50,496 nucleotides of DNA from CAG-411 sp045124315 (GTDB lineage Bacteria; Bacillota; Clostridia; Lachnospirales; Lachnospiraceae): assembly GCA_045124315.1 (NCBI GenBank), contig JBGVLO010000130.1, positions 1-50,496 of the forward strand, read 5' to 3'. Shown here in pieces: positions 1 to 8,857 of the stretch. The notes beneath the pieces are model-generated. The model was not told the DNA's origin. It saw only the letters and a program-made list of their open reading frames with translations, and did no database searches. The position numbers were made by a program, and so were the translations under genes. How positions within the stretch are numbered: the first letter of the stretch is position 1; each line of letters opens with the position of its first letter.

Positions 1-265
1 GTTTGGTGTGGTAACTTAACAATACTACAAATATACAAAAACTGCTATTTTTATTTTTAAATAGTGGGAAATTAATTGTAACTGGGGCTAGCCGTCGCGC
101 TAGCGACTTGGTACAATGGTCAAATATGAGAGAAAAATGTCCAGCTGATGGTTGAAGTGTTTTGCTATTTGCAAATGCCACCCTGTGAACAGTTATGAAT
201 TTAGAAGAATTTTCTTGGAAATATAGAGAAGAATGTGAATTAGAGGAAAAGAGAGGAGAATGGGT
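1..265. other. Leading intergenic region without a recognised gene
   Basis: No convincing coding sequence is seen here; any upstream gene lies outside the window. The stretch holds a small GC-rich inverted repeat in AT-rich DNA (GCTAGC at 87-92 and 99-104, with GTCGC/GCGAC arms at 94-98 and 103-107). It also has one copy (TGTGAACAGTTA, 184-195) of a motif that recurs in other gaps of the window. The ribosome binding site AGGAG at 254-258 serves the next gene. Function of the repeats is unknown. Confidence 0.5.
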
Positions 266-3202
266 ATGCAGTGGAAGAATGACTGGGAAGAGATACCTGG
301 GTATGAACTGGTAAAAAAAGAAGAATTACAGGATTTAAATAGTCTTGGGTATATATGGAAGCATAAAAAGACAGGTGCAAGAGTGGCAGTAATCTGTAAT
401 GATGACAATAATAAAGTGTTTTCAATCGGATTTCGTACGCCACCTGAGGATTCTACAGGTGTGGCACATATAGTAGAGCATACGGTGTTATGTGGTTCCA
501 GAGAATTTCCGGCAAAGGATCCCTTTGTAGAATTGGTAAAAGGATCTCTGAATACATTTTTAAATGCGATGACTTATCCGGACAAGACCATTTATCCGAT
601 TGCAAGTTGTAATGACAAAGATTTCCAAAATTTGATGCATGTGTATCTGGATGCAGTATTTTATCCCAATATTTATGAAAGAGAGGAAATCTTCAAGCAG
701 GAAGGCTGGCACTATGAACTGGAAGATATAGAGGGAGAGATTACCTACAATGGTGTAGTTTACAATGAAATGAAGGGGGCATTCTCTTCGCCGGAGCAGC
801 AGTTGTTCCGTTTGATTCAGTCTTCCTTATTTCCGGATACTGCGTATGGAGTAGAATCGGGTGGAGATCCGGATGCGATTCCTTCTCTGACATATGAGCA
901 GTATTTGGAATTCCACAAGAGATATTACCATCCAAGTAATAGTTATATTTATCTGTATGGAGATATGGATATGAAAGAAAAGCTGGAGTGGATCGACCAA
1001 AAGTACTTATCTGACTTTGAGGCCGCTCCAATTGATTCAGAGATTAAAATGCAGGAAGCATTTACGGAAACGAAGGAAATCATAGAGGAATATCCATTGG
1101 CTGAAGGTGAGAGCAATGTGGACAAGACCTACTTAAGTTACAATTCTGTGATAGATGTATCCTTGAATAAAGAACTTTATGTTGCATTTCAGATTTTGGA
1201 GTATGTATTAGTAGACAATCCGGGAGCCCCATTAAAACAGGCATTATTAGAGGCTGGTATAGGGAAAGATATTCTGAGTTCTTATGACAACGGTATCCTT
1301 CAGCCATATTTTTCTGTGGTTGCGAAAAATGCTAACGAAACTCAGAAAAATGAATTTTTACAAGTGTACAAAAATACACTGACGAAAATAGTTGAGGAAG
1401 GATTGGATGAGCAGGCTTTGTTAGCTGCAATCAATTATTTTGAATTTAAGTATCGGGAAGCAGATTTTGGTTCTTATCCAAAAGGGCTTATGTATGGACT
1501 GCAGATGCTGGATAGCTGGCTATACAGTGACGAGGCTATTTTTACGCATATTCTTGCTAATGATACATTTGCATACCTAAAAGAGCAGATTTCAACCGGA
1601 TATTTTGAAAAGTTGATTGAGAAATATTTGATCCATAATCCGCACAGTTCTATTGTTATTGTAAAGCCGGCTTATGGGCTCACCGAGAAAAAAGAAGCAA
1701 GGATCAGAGAAGAACTCGCAGAGAAAAAAGCTTCTATGAGTAAAGAAGAATTGCAGCAGATGGTGGAGAATACCAAAGCTTTAAAGCAATATCAGGAAGA
1801 GCCATCCACGCCGGAGGAATTAGAGAAGATTCCTATGCTGACTCGTGAGGATATGGATCCGAATATTCGTCCGCTGGTATTTGAAGAGAGGATGCTTGGG
1901 GAGAACAAACTAATTTATCATCCAATTTATACCAATGGGATTGCATACTTTAAATTTGTATTTCCAATGGATGACTGGAAGGATATGGCACCGTATATTT
2001 CATTGCTTACTACTGTTTTAGGGTATATGGATACCCATAAGCACACCTATCTGGAATTTTCCAATGAAACCAATATTTATACTGGTGGCATTATTGCAGA
2101 TGGAAATTCTTACTGCGGATTAGACGAACCGGATCACTTCAAACTGGCCTTTGAACTTCGAAGTAAAGTGTTGTACGGTAATATAAAAAAATCTTTGGAA
2201 TTGATGGAAGAGATGGCGTTCCATACGGATTTTTCAGATAAGAAGAGATTAAAAGAAATTATTGCGGAGGCCAGATCCAGAATGGAAATGAAACTTAATG
2301 GCTCCGGTCATAGTATTGCGGTCAATCGTTCCATGTCTTATTTTTCTTCCCTTGCCAAATATGGAGATGAGGCGGAAGGAATTGCATATTATCAATTCTT
2401 ACGCCACTTGGACGAGAATTTTGATGATGAGGCAGAGCAACTGGTAGAAGTGTTCCAGCAGATATTAGCAGGTGTATTATGCAAGGAAAATATGATCATT
2501 AGCTTTATTGGAGAAGAGAAGGGCTATGAACAATTCCTGGTTGAGGCAGATACCTTCTTAAGCGCAGTTCCAGAAAAAGGAGAAGAAAAGAAAGTAGACG
2601 GAAAACTGGATTTCCTGGTACATGGCACACAGGAAGGGTTTAAAAATGCAGGACAGGTGCAGTATGTGGCCAGAAGTGGTAATTTCCGCAATCATAATCT
2701 GGAATACAATGGGGCATTGCAAATTTTGAAAGTAATCTTGGGATATGATTACCTTTGGAACAATGTTCGCGTAAAGGGCGGTGCTTACGGCTGTATGTGC
2801 GGATTTTCCCAAAATGGAAATGGGTATTTTGTATCCTACCGCGATCCGAGTTTGAAAGAGACAAATGAAATTTATGAAGGTGCATATGAGTATGTTGCTA
2901 ATTTTAATGTGAGTGACAGAGATATGACCAAGTATATCATTGGTGCCATCAGTAATATGGATGTGCCTTTGACACCTTCCGGAGCAGGTTCACGAGGATT
3001 TAATGCATATATGACAGGGATAACAGAAGAATATTTAAAGGAAGTGCGTAACCAGGTGTTACAGGCTACACAGGAAGATATTCGAAAGCTGGCTCCAATT
3101 GTGAAATCCATATTGGACGACGGCAATTTATGCGTGATCGGTAATGAAAAGAAGATTGAGGAGAACAAGAAACTATTCAATGTTGTAACCGGATTACTAT
3201 AA
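266..3202 (+). CDS. M16C-family (insulinase-like, presequence-protease type) zinc metallopeptidase
   Basis: A 978-residue, probably cytosolic peptidase of the M16C group, the family of mitochondrial presequence protease and bacterial insulinase-like proteins, which degrade unfolded peptides inside a closed two-half chamber. The inverted zinc motif HxxEH is visible as HIVEH near residue 67, followed by the family stretch with VLCGSREFPAKDPF and LNTFLNAMTYPDKT. The downstream Glu-rich region near residue 150 (YNGVVYNEMKGA) is as expected for the third zinc ligand. Full length for the family, with no signal peptide. I place the start at the second ATG because AGGAG at 254-258 is 7 bases from it and only 1 base from the ATG at 260. 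A hairpin (AGGTCTTC/GAAGGCCT, about 3212-3235) lies between the stop and era, so the two may be partly uncoupled. The exact substrate cannot be told from sequence. Confidence 0.9.
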   Translation: MQWKNDWEEIPGYELVKKEELQDLNSLGYIWKHKKTGARVAVICNDDNNKVFSIGFRTPPEDSTGVAHIVEHTVLCGSREFPAKDPFVELVKGSLNTFLNAMTYPDKTIYPIASCNDKDFQNLMHVYLDAVFYPNIYEREEIFKQEGWHYELEDIEGEITYNGVVYNEMKGAFSSPEQQLFRLIQSSLFPDTAYGVESGGDPDAIPSLTYEQYLEFHKRYYHPSNSYIYLYGDMDMKEKLEWIDQKYLSDFEAAPIDSEIKMQEAFTETKEIIEEYPLAEGESNVDKTYLSYNSVIDVSLNKELYVAFQILEYVLVDNPGAPLKQALLEAGIGKDILSSYDNGILQPYFSVVAKNANETQKNEFLQVYKNTLTKIVEEGLDEQALLAAINYFEFKYREADFGSYPKGLMYGLQMLDSWLYSDEAIFTHILANDTFAYLKEQISTGYFEKLIEKYLIHNPHSSIVIVKPAYGLTEKKEARIREELAEKKASMSKEELQQMVENTKALKQYQEEPSTPEELEKIPMLTREDMDPNIRPLVFEERMLGENKLIYHPIYTNGIAYFKFVFPMDDWKDMAPYISLLTTVLGYMDTHKHTYLEFSNETNIYTGGIIADGNSYCGLDEPDHFKLAFELRSKVLYGNIKKSLELMEEMAFHTDFSDKKRLKEIIAEARSRMEMKLNGSGHSIAVNRSMSYFSSLAKYGDEAEGIAYYQFLRHLDENFDDEAEQLVEVFQQILAGVLCKENMIISFIGEEKGYEQFLVEADTFLSAVPEKGEEKKVDGKLDFLVHGTQEGFKNAGQVQYVARSGNFRNHNLEYNGALQILKVILGYDYLWNNVRVKGGAYGCMCGFSQNGNGYFVSYRDPSLKETNEIYEGAYEYVANFNVSDRDMTKYIIGAISNMDVPLTPSGAGSRGFNAYMTGITEEYLKEVRNQVLQATQEDIRKLAPIVKSILDDGNLCVIGNEKKIEENKKLFNVVTGLL

Positions 3203-3256
3203 GAAAAAATAGGTCTTCCCAAAAGAAGAAGGCCTGTGAATAATGGAGGAAATTTT

Positions 3257-4165
3257 GTGAAGAGAGAATTTAAGTCAGGATTTGTAACTTTGATTGGACG
3301 TCCAAATGTAGGAAAATCGACCTTGATGAATCAGATCATAGGGCAAAAGATCGCCATCACATCCAATAAACCACAGACTACCAGAAATCGTATCCAAACT
3401 GTGTTTACGGATGAGAGAGGACAGATCATCTTTTTGGATACCCCTGGTATACACAAGGCAAAGAATAAGCTTGGTGAGTATATGGTAAATGTGGCAGAAC
3501 GAACCTTAAAGGAAGTAGATGTTATTATGTGGCTGGTAGAGCCTACTACTTTTATTGGTGCCGGTGAACGTCATATTGCAGAACAATTGCAGAAGACAAG
3601 TACTCCTGTGTTACTGGTGATCAATAAGATTGATACCGTAAAAAAAGAGGAACTTTTGGCTGTGATTGACACCTATAGCAAAATTTATGATTTTGCAGAG
3701 ATCATCCCTGTGTCTGCTTTGAAAGGTGAAAATGCGGATCATTTAGTAGAAATGTTATTTTCCTATCTTCAAGAAGGACCACAGTTTTATGATGAGGATA
3801 CGATTACGGATCAGCCAGAGAGACAGATCGTGGCAGAATTGATACGTGAAAAAGCCTTGCGTTCTCTAAGTGATGAGATCCCTCACGGAATTGCCGTTTC
3901 CATAGAAAGAATGCGTGAACGCAAAAATGGAAAAATTATGGACATTGATGCTACTATTATATGCGAGAGAGATTCTCATAAGGGGATTATTATTGGAAAA
4001 AAAGGTTCTATGTTGAAAAAAATTGGAACTCTAGCTCGTGGTGAGATTGAAAATTTGTTAGATATTCAAGTGAATCTGCAGTTATGGGTAAAAGTAAAAA
4101 AAGATTGGAGAGACAGTGATTTTCTTTTGAAGAATTATGGATATCAGGATAAAGATTGGGAATAG
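3257..4165 (+). CDS. era: GTPase Era
   Basis: A 302-residue GTPase that binds 16S rRNA near its 3' end and helps mature the small ribosomal subunit. The G motifs are clear: GRPNVGKS at about residue 11, DTPG at about 60, and NKID at about 124. A C-terminal KH RNA-binding domain carries the GxxG-type loop (GIIIGKKGS) near residue 245. Length is normal for the family. The GTG at 3257 is chosen because GGAGGA at 3245-3250 sits 6 bases upstream; the in-frame GTG at 3236 has no such site. It is followed by yqzL and recO, a conserved Firmicutes grouping. Confidence 0.97.
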   Translation: MKREFKSGFVTLIGRPNVGKSTLMNQIIGQKIAITSNKPQTTRNRIQTVFTDERGQIIFLDTPGIHKAKNKLGEYMVNVAERTLKEVDVIMWLVEPTTFIGAGERHIAEQLQKTSTPVLLVINKIDTVKKEELLAVIDTYSKIYDFAEIIPVSALKGENADHLVEMLFSYLQEGPQFYDEDTITDQPERQIVAELIREKALRSLSDEIPHGIAVSIERMRERKNGKIMDIDATIICERDSHKGIIIGKKGSMLKKIGTLARGEIENLLDIQVNLQLWVKVKKDWRDSDFLLKNYGYQDKDWE

Positions 4166-4342
4166 TCTGCATAAGAATATAGAAGAAGGTAACAATAAAA
4201 AGAAGATAGAATGTGAGAATTTCCATCGGATTTGAATGTTGTGCAAGATCAATCAAAAGCTTGTAAGAGAAGGCGGTATGTAAAAGAACAGGGACGCCGT
4301 GTCAGAGTTCGCTTATGGCTTGCAATGGAAAGGAACAGAAAA

Positions 4343-4510
4343 ATGAAGAACGAATTTTGGAAGAAATTTGAAGAAACAGGTTATGTGAAAGATTATTTGG
4401 ATTATGTTCAAGTAAAGATGGAGACAGTAGATAAAGAAGGTGCAAAGCAGGATGAATCTGGAAACGGTGACGGGAATCGTTTTATCGGCGATGCCGATTG
4501 GAGAATATGA
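4343..4510 (+). CDS. yqzL: Small YqzL-like protein overlapping recO
   Basis: A 55-residue protein whose start (MKNEFWKKFEETGYVKDYL) matches the YqzL pattern of a short aromatic helix, xxFWKxFExTGxxxxYL, that Firmicutes often encode between era and recO. The function of YqzL is not known. The start at 4343 follows AAAGGA (4329-4334) at 8 bases. The C-terminal part (after about residue 27) is hydrophilic, Asp/Gly-rich and unlike short YqzL proteins. It overlaps the first 59 bases of recO in another frame, so the tail may be an accident of the overlap. A longer reading starting at 4232 exists, but the extra N-terminus is very basic and has no ribosome site. Confidence 0.7.
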   Translation: MKNEFWKKFEETGYVKDYLDYVQVKMETVDKEGAKQDESGNGDGNRFIGDADWRI

Positions 4511-5213
4511 TAAACGGCTTGTGCTCCTTACCAAAGAATTGGGAAGAATATCTGCGTTTGCCAAGGGGGCAAGAAGGTCAAACAGTGCTTTGATGGCAAG
4601 CAGCCAGCCGTTTGCATTTGGAACCTTTACTTTGTATCGTGGAAGAAATTCCTACTCAGTAAATCATGCAGAAATTCAGAATTACTTTGAAGGGCTGAAA
4701 GAGGATTTGGAAAAGATTTCCTATGCATCCTACTTTTGTGAGGTTGCGGCATATCTTACTTATGAGAACATGGAGGCAACTGGGATTTTGAAACTTCTCT
4801 ATCAGTCTCTTCGAGCCATAGGACATGAGAAAATACCAAATGATTTAATAAAATCCGTGTTTGAATTGAAAGCAATTTCCTATAACGGAGAAATGCCACA
4901 GGTCTTTAGTTGTGTGAAGTGCAGGAGAAAACAAAAGAATCTCCATGAAGTGTTTTATGGTGGGTTTTCCAGCAAAAGTGGTGGAATGATTTGTAAAGAA
5001 TGCAAACATACGGCCAAAGATTTGCTGGAAATCTCTCCGGCGACCGTATATACCCTTCAGCATATTGTCAGTAGTCCGGTGGAAAAATTATATACATTTT
5101 TATTAGCTGAGGAATATAAAAATGAATTGCGAAAGGTTGCAGAACAGTACATGGAGCAATATGCAAAAGGAGAGTATCACTCTCTGGAAATGCTTAAGCT
5201 ATTGGAGGGATAG
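4452..5213 (+). CDS. recO: DNA repair protein RecO
   Basis: A 253-residue RecO, which anneals single-stranded DNA and loads RecA together with RecR. The N-terminal OB fold begins with LETVTGIVLSAMPIGEYDKRL, and the helical C-terminal domain carries a zinc-type cluster (CVKC near residue 153 and CKEC near 181), as in many Firmicutes RecO proteins. Length is normal. ATG 4452 matches the usual RecO N-terminus, with AAGAAGG 11 bases upstream; a GTG at 4440 in the same frame is an alternative. The start lies inside yqzL, suggesting translational coupling. The last codons run to the stop without a clear terminator. Confidence 0.93.
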   Translation: MNLETVTGIVLSAMPIGEYDKRLVLLTKELGRISAFAKGARRSNSALMASSQPFAFGTFTLYRGRNSYSVNHAEIQNYFEGLKEDLEKISYASYFCEVAAYLTYENMEATGILKLLYQSLRAIGHEKIPNDLIKSVFELKAISYNGEMPQVFSCVKCRRKQKNLHEVFYGGFSSKSGGMICKECKHTAKDLLEISPATVYTLQHIVSSPVEKLYTFLLAEEYKNELRKVAEQYMEQYAKGEYHSLEMLKLLEG

Positions 5214-5286
5214 AAAGGAAATGCAAAGAGTTGTGTGTGAACAGTAATCGGAGTGATATTTTTGCATATAATTCGCAAGAATTGGG

Positions 5287-5315
5287 TTGAAAAATGAAAT
5301 ATTAGATAGTACAAT
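5287..5315 (+). promoter_or_regulatory. Sigma-A-type promoter for the lipoprotein/glyS genes
   Basis: A -35 box TTGAAA (5287-5292), 17-base spacer and -10 box TACAAT (5310-5315) lie 33 bases before the lipoprotein start. This matches the vegetative consensus closely. The same gap also contains the dispersed motif TGTGAACAGTAA (5236-5247). Activity is inferred, not shown. Confidence 0.7.
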
Positions 5316-5347
5316 AAAAATATTGTGTGTATAGAAAGGATACGAAG

Positions 5348-5944
5348 ATGATGAGAAAAAGGATCCGTTTTGGTGCTTGTTTTCTTTTAGTGCTCCTCAT
5401 GGTATGTGGTTGCGGTGATAAGAGTATTCTGAATCTAAAGGAGATAGAAAATGATACCCTTTATGTAAGCAAAGAGGGAAAATTGGAACTGGCAGATGTG
5501 GAACAATTTGATAAATCTTATTATTCGGATTCGGAATTAAAAGATTTTGTAAAAGAGACCATTGAGGACTACAACACCCAAGAGGAAGCTGGGAAAGTAC
5601 GACTGGAAGATTTTTCGGTGAAAGACCAAGTGGCAAAGGTTTTGCTTTCTTTTGACAGTGCAGATACATATGAAGGTTTTCAAGGAGAAAAACTGAAAGT
5701 ATTGACTTCGAAAGAAGTGGAGAGTAATTTAGTTTTGCCAGAGTCTTTTGTGAAGGCCACCGATGGTTCTACGGTGGGAAAGGACGAAGTGCTTGCAGAA
5801 AAAGATCTGCATTACCTAATCGTAGAGGGGGTGTTGGATATTCAATTGGACGGAACCATTGTGTATTATTCCGATGCCAGCCTGACAGGAGACAATTTGA
5901 TACAGACGACCGGAGAACAGATTGCGGTTATTATATATAAGTAG
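5348..5944 (+). CDS. Putative secreted lipoprotein of unknown function
   Basis: A 198-residue protein I do not recognise. A short basic N-terminus (MMRKRIRF) is followed by a hydrophobic segment ending in VCGC, which fits a lipobox with Cys near residue 22 (weak because of the preceding Cys), so it is probably lipid-anchored outside the membrane. The remainder is acidic, with many Lys/Glu residues and no metal or catalytic motif visible. The sequence pattern (DVEQFDKSYY, then a central helix, then strands ending in EQIAVIIYK) suggests one compact alpha/beta domain. Start chosen from AGAAAGGA at 5332-5339, 8 bases before ATG 5348. It has its own promoter and ends 21 bases before glyS, so the two are likely co-transcribed, although a functional link is not obvious. 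Confidence 0.75.
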   Translation: MMRKRIRFGACFLLVLLMVCGCGDKSILNLKEIENDTLYVSKEGKLELADVEQFDKSYYSDSELKDFVKETIEDYNTQEEAGKVRLEDFSVKDQVAKVLLSFDSADTYEGFQGEKLKVLTSKEVESNLVLPESFVKATDGSTVGKDEVLAEKDLHYLIVEGVLDIQLDGTIVYYSDASLTGDNLIQTTGEQIAVIIYK

Positions 5945-5965
5945 TATGGAAAGGTAGGAAGAAAG

Positions 5966-7354
5966 ATGGAAAAAACATTAGAGAAAATTGTTGCTTTGGC
6001 AAAATCAAGAGGATTTGTGTATCCAGGCTCAGAAATTTATGGTGGATTGGCAAATACATGGGATTATGGAAATCTTGGTGTAGAACTAAAGAATAATATT
6101 AAAAGAGCTTGGTGGAAGAAATTTATTCAGGAGAATCCATACAATGTAGGAGTGGATTGTGCGATTTTGATGAATCCTCAGACATGGGTTGCTTCTGGAC
6201 ATTTAGGTGGATTTTCTGATCCATTGATGGACTGTAAAGAATGTCATGAACGTTTCCGCGCAGATAAGATGATTGAAGAATATATGGCAGAGAATAATAT
6301 TGAATTAGAAGGAAGTGTAGATGCCTGGTCTAAGGAAGAGATGGAACAGTACATTGAGGACAAGAATATTTGCTGTCCAACCTGTGGTAAGCATAACTTC
6401 ACAGAAATCCGTAATTTCAACCTTATGTTTAAGACATTTCAGGGTGTTACAGAGGATGCGAAAAATACTGTTTATTTAAGACCGGAAACTGCTCAGGGTA
6501 TTTTTGTTAACTTCAAAAATGTACAGAGAACCTCCAGAAAGAAGATACCATTTGGAATTGGACAGATTGGTAAATCCTTCCGTAATGAAATCACACCGGG
6601 TAACTTCACGTTCCGTACAAGAGAGTTTGAACAGATGGAATTAGAGTTCTTCTGTGAGCCTGGAACGGACTTAGAGTGGTTCGATTATTGGAAAACTTTC
6701 TGTTTGAACTGGTTAAAGAATTTAGGTATCAAGGACGAGGAAATTCGTGCAAGAGATCATGCACCGGAAGAACTTTGTTTTTACAGTAAAGCAACTACAG
6801 ACATTGAATTCTTATTCCCATTTGGATGGGGAGAATTATGGGGTGTGGCTGACCGTACAGATTATGACCTTACCCAGCATCAGAATACATCAGGAGAGCC
6901 TATGGAGTATTTTGATGACGAGAAGAAAGAAAAATACATTCCATATGTAATCGAGCCATCCCTTGGAGCGGACCGTGTTACACTTGCATTTTTATGTAGT
7001 GCATACGATGAGGAAGAGTTAGAAGGAGGAGACGTTCGTACGGTAATGCATTTCCATCCAGCTATTGCGCCAATTAAGATTGGTGTATTGCCATTGTCTA
7101 AGAAGTTAAATGAAGGAGCAGAAAAAGTATATGCAGAATTGAGCAAATACTACAACTGTGAATTTGACGATAGAGGAAATATTGGAAAACGTTATAGAAG
7201 ACAGGATGAGATTGGTACACCATTCTGTGTAACCTATGATTTTGACTCAGAGGAAGATCATGCAGTTACCGTTCGTGACAGAGATACGATGGAGCAGGAA
7301 CGTGTGGCGATCGCAGATTTGAAAGCATATTTTGAAAAGAAAATGGAATTTTAA
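5966..7354 (+). CDS. glyS: Glycine--tRNA ligase (dimeric, class II)
   Basis: A 462-residue single-chain glycyl-tRNA synthetase of the alpha2 type (GlyQS/archaeal-like), not the split alpha/beta bacterial form. Class II motifs are visible: motif 2 around FRNEITPGNFTFRTREFEQMELEFF (near residue 205-230) and motif 3 around GADRVTLAFL near residue 333. A CPTCGKHNF zinc-like element sits near residue 138. The C-terminal anticodon-binding domain begins near IAPIKIGVLPL. Length is typical. It follows the lipoprotein by 21 bases and is closed by a strong terminator. There is no T-box leader upstream. Confidence 0.97.
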   Translation: MEKTLEKIVALAKSRGFVYPGSEIYGGLANTWDYGNLGVELKNNIKRAWWKKFIQENPYNVGVDCAILMNPQTWVASGHLGGFSDPLMDCKECHERFRADKMIEEYMAENNIELEGSVDAWSKEEMEQYIEDKNICCPTCGKHNFTEIRNFNLMFKTFQGVTEDAKNTVYLRPETAQGIFVNFKNVQRTSRKKIPFGIGQIGKSFRNEITPGNFTFRTREFEQMELEFFCEPGTDLEWFDYWKTFCLNWLKNLGIKDEEIRARDHAPEELCFYSKATTDIEFLFPFGWGELWGVADRTDYDLTQHQNTSGEPMEYFDDEKKEKYIPYVIEPSLGADRVTLAFLCSAYDEEELEGGDVRTVMHFHPAIAPIKIGVLPLSKKLNEGAEKVYAELSKYYNCEFDDRGNIGKRYRRQDEIGTPFCVTYDFDSEEDHAVTVRDRDTMEQERVAIADLKAYFEKKMEF

Positions 7355-7375
7355 TTTTGTGAGAACTGTGAGAGG

Positions 7376-7410
7376 AAAGGAGTTGTCTTTTGGGACAACT
7401 CCTTTCTTTC
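7376..7410 (+). terminator. Rho-independent terminator after glyS
   Basis: Perfect 12-bp arms (AAAGGAGTTGTC at 7376-7387 and GACAACTCCTTT at 7394-7405) with a 6-base loop, followed by CTTTC. It lies 22 bases after the glyS stop and 30 bases before folC. Confidence 0.85.
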
Positions 7411-7440
7411 TAAACGGGGAAAGAAAGGAAAAGAAAGAAA

Positions 7441-8766
7441 ATGAACTACCAGGAAGCTGTTTCCTTTGTGGAAGATGCTAATCAAAATTCAGGAGAAATG
7501 GGACTAGATGCCATGAAAGGAATGTTAGAGGAACTAGGGCATCCGGAGAAAAAAATAAAGTTCGTACATGTAGGAGGTACCAATGGAAAAGGTTCTGTGT
7601 GTACTTACGTTTCCTATATTCTAGCTAGTGCAGGGTATCGGGTAGGACGGTATATTTCTCCAACCATTCGGGGATATCGTGAGAGAATACAAAAAGTTAT
7701 GAAAAATGGGGATGAGATTGTCGAGCAGTGGATTTTGGAAGAAGAATTCGCAAAAATTGTGGATAATTTGAAAGAAATTTATGACAGTAGAAGGAAAAGG
7801 GGAGAAAGTCTTCCCTCAGTTTTTGAACTGGAAACCTTAGCTTCTTTTTTGTATTTCATAGAGCAGCAGTGTGATATTGTTGTTTTAGAGGTTGGGCTTG
7901 GTGGAAGGCTGGATGCAACCAATGTAATGGAACAGACCGAATGCAGTGTGTTTACCTCCATCAGTCGAGACCATATGGGATTTCTGGGAGATACTGTAGA
8001 AGAAATTACAAGGGAAAAAGCTGGGATTATAAAAGAAAAAGGCTGTGTGGTCAGTTATGATCAGGAATTTGACAATAAAGAAGCAAATGCTGGAATTACT
8101 CAGGTCTTAAAACAATGTGCACAAGAAAAGAAGGCAGAGCTTACATTTGCAGATTTTTCGAAAATAACGAAAGAAAAGCACTCTTTGGATGGAGTTGCTT
8201 TTTCTTATAAAGAATGGGAGGGCATAAAGACTTCATTGGTAGGAGAAAATCAGCCCAAGAATGCTGCACTGGCAATTGAAGTGATGGAAAGGTTGCAGAA
8301 AAAAGGCTGGAACATAAAAAAAGAACAGGTATATGAGGGAATCGCAAAGGCAAAGTGGAGTGGAAGGTTCCAAATACTTAAAAGAGATCCTTTTTACATT
8401 GTGGATGGTGCCCATAACGTGGATGCAGCAAGAAGTCTGAAAGAAAGCATCAAACTATATCTTTCAAATAAAAAGCTGCTTTTTGTAATTGGTATGCTTC
8501 GGGATAAGGAATATAGGGAGGTGTTGGAGTTATTAGCATCTGAGGGGAAAGATGTGTTCACCTTTACGCCAGATAACGAAAGAGCATTGCCGGCCCAGGA
8601 ACTTGCACAGGTTGCGAAGGAATATTATGAGACGGTTCGTGTAGGAGGTACCATGAAGGAGACATTGGCACAAATTGAGAAGAACGAAAAGGCCTATGAT
8701 GGGATTTTGATCTTTGGTTCTTTGTATTCTCTCCATGAAGTGTATGAGTATATGGGTGAGAAATAA
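7441..8766 (+). CDS. folC: Folylpolyglutamate synthase / dihydrofolate synthase
   Basis: A 441-residue Mur-ligase-family enzyme that adds glutamate to folates (and, in many bacteria, to dihydropteroate). The ATP loop GGTNGKGSV is near residue 45, the partner motif LEVGLGGRLDATN near 149, the SRDHMGFLG signature near 178, and the C-terminal DGAHN motif near 323. Length is normal. It begins directly after AAAGGAAAAGAAAGAAA-type purine-rich sequence. It is bounded by terminators on both sides, so it may be transcribed from read-through or from a weak local promoter that I could not define. Confidence 0.95.
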   Translation: MNYQEAVSFVEDANQNSGEMGLDAMKGMLEELGHPEKKIKFVHVGGTNGKGSVCTYVSYILASAGYRVGRYISPTIRGYRERIQKVMKNGDEIVEQWILEEEFAKIVDNLKEIYDSRRKRGESLPSVFELETLASFLYFIEQQCDIVVLEVGLGGRLDATNVMEQTECSVFTSISRDHMGFLGDTVEEITREKAGIIKEKGCVVSYDQEFDNKEANAGITQVLKQCAQEKKAELTFADFSKITKEKHSLDGVAFSYKEWEGIKTSLVGENQPKNAALAIEVMERLQKKGWNIKKEQVYEGIAKAKWSGRFQILKRDPFYIVDGAHNVDAARSLKESIKLYLSNKKLLFVIGMLRDKEYREVLELLASEGKDVFTFTPDNERALPAQELAQVAKEYYETVRVGGTMKETLAQIEKNEKAYDGILIFGSLYSLHEVYEYMGEK

Positions 8767-8780
8767 GAGTGTCTAACCAA

Positions 8781-8825
8781 AAAAAGAGAGAAAACTTAAA
8801 TTATTTGAGTTTTCTCTCTTTTTCA
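8781..8825. terminator. Bidirectional terminator between folC and the minus-strand propeller gene
   Basis: Arms AAAAAGAGAGAAAACT and AGTTTTCTCTCTTTTT enclose an 11-base AT-rich loop and give a T-run on either strand. It sits between two convergent genes, so it probably serves both. A copy of the CTGAACAGTA motif lies just beyond it at 8844-8853. Confidence 0.85.
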
Positions 8826-8857
8826 TTTTGCCAATGGCACTCTCTGAACAGTAGAAC

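Noticed and set aside
3212..3235. Hairpin before era as a full terminator
   Set aside because: There is no T-run after the stem, and it lies almost on the era ribosome site, so I mention it only with the neighbouring gene.
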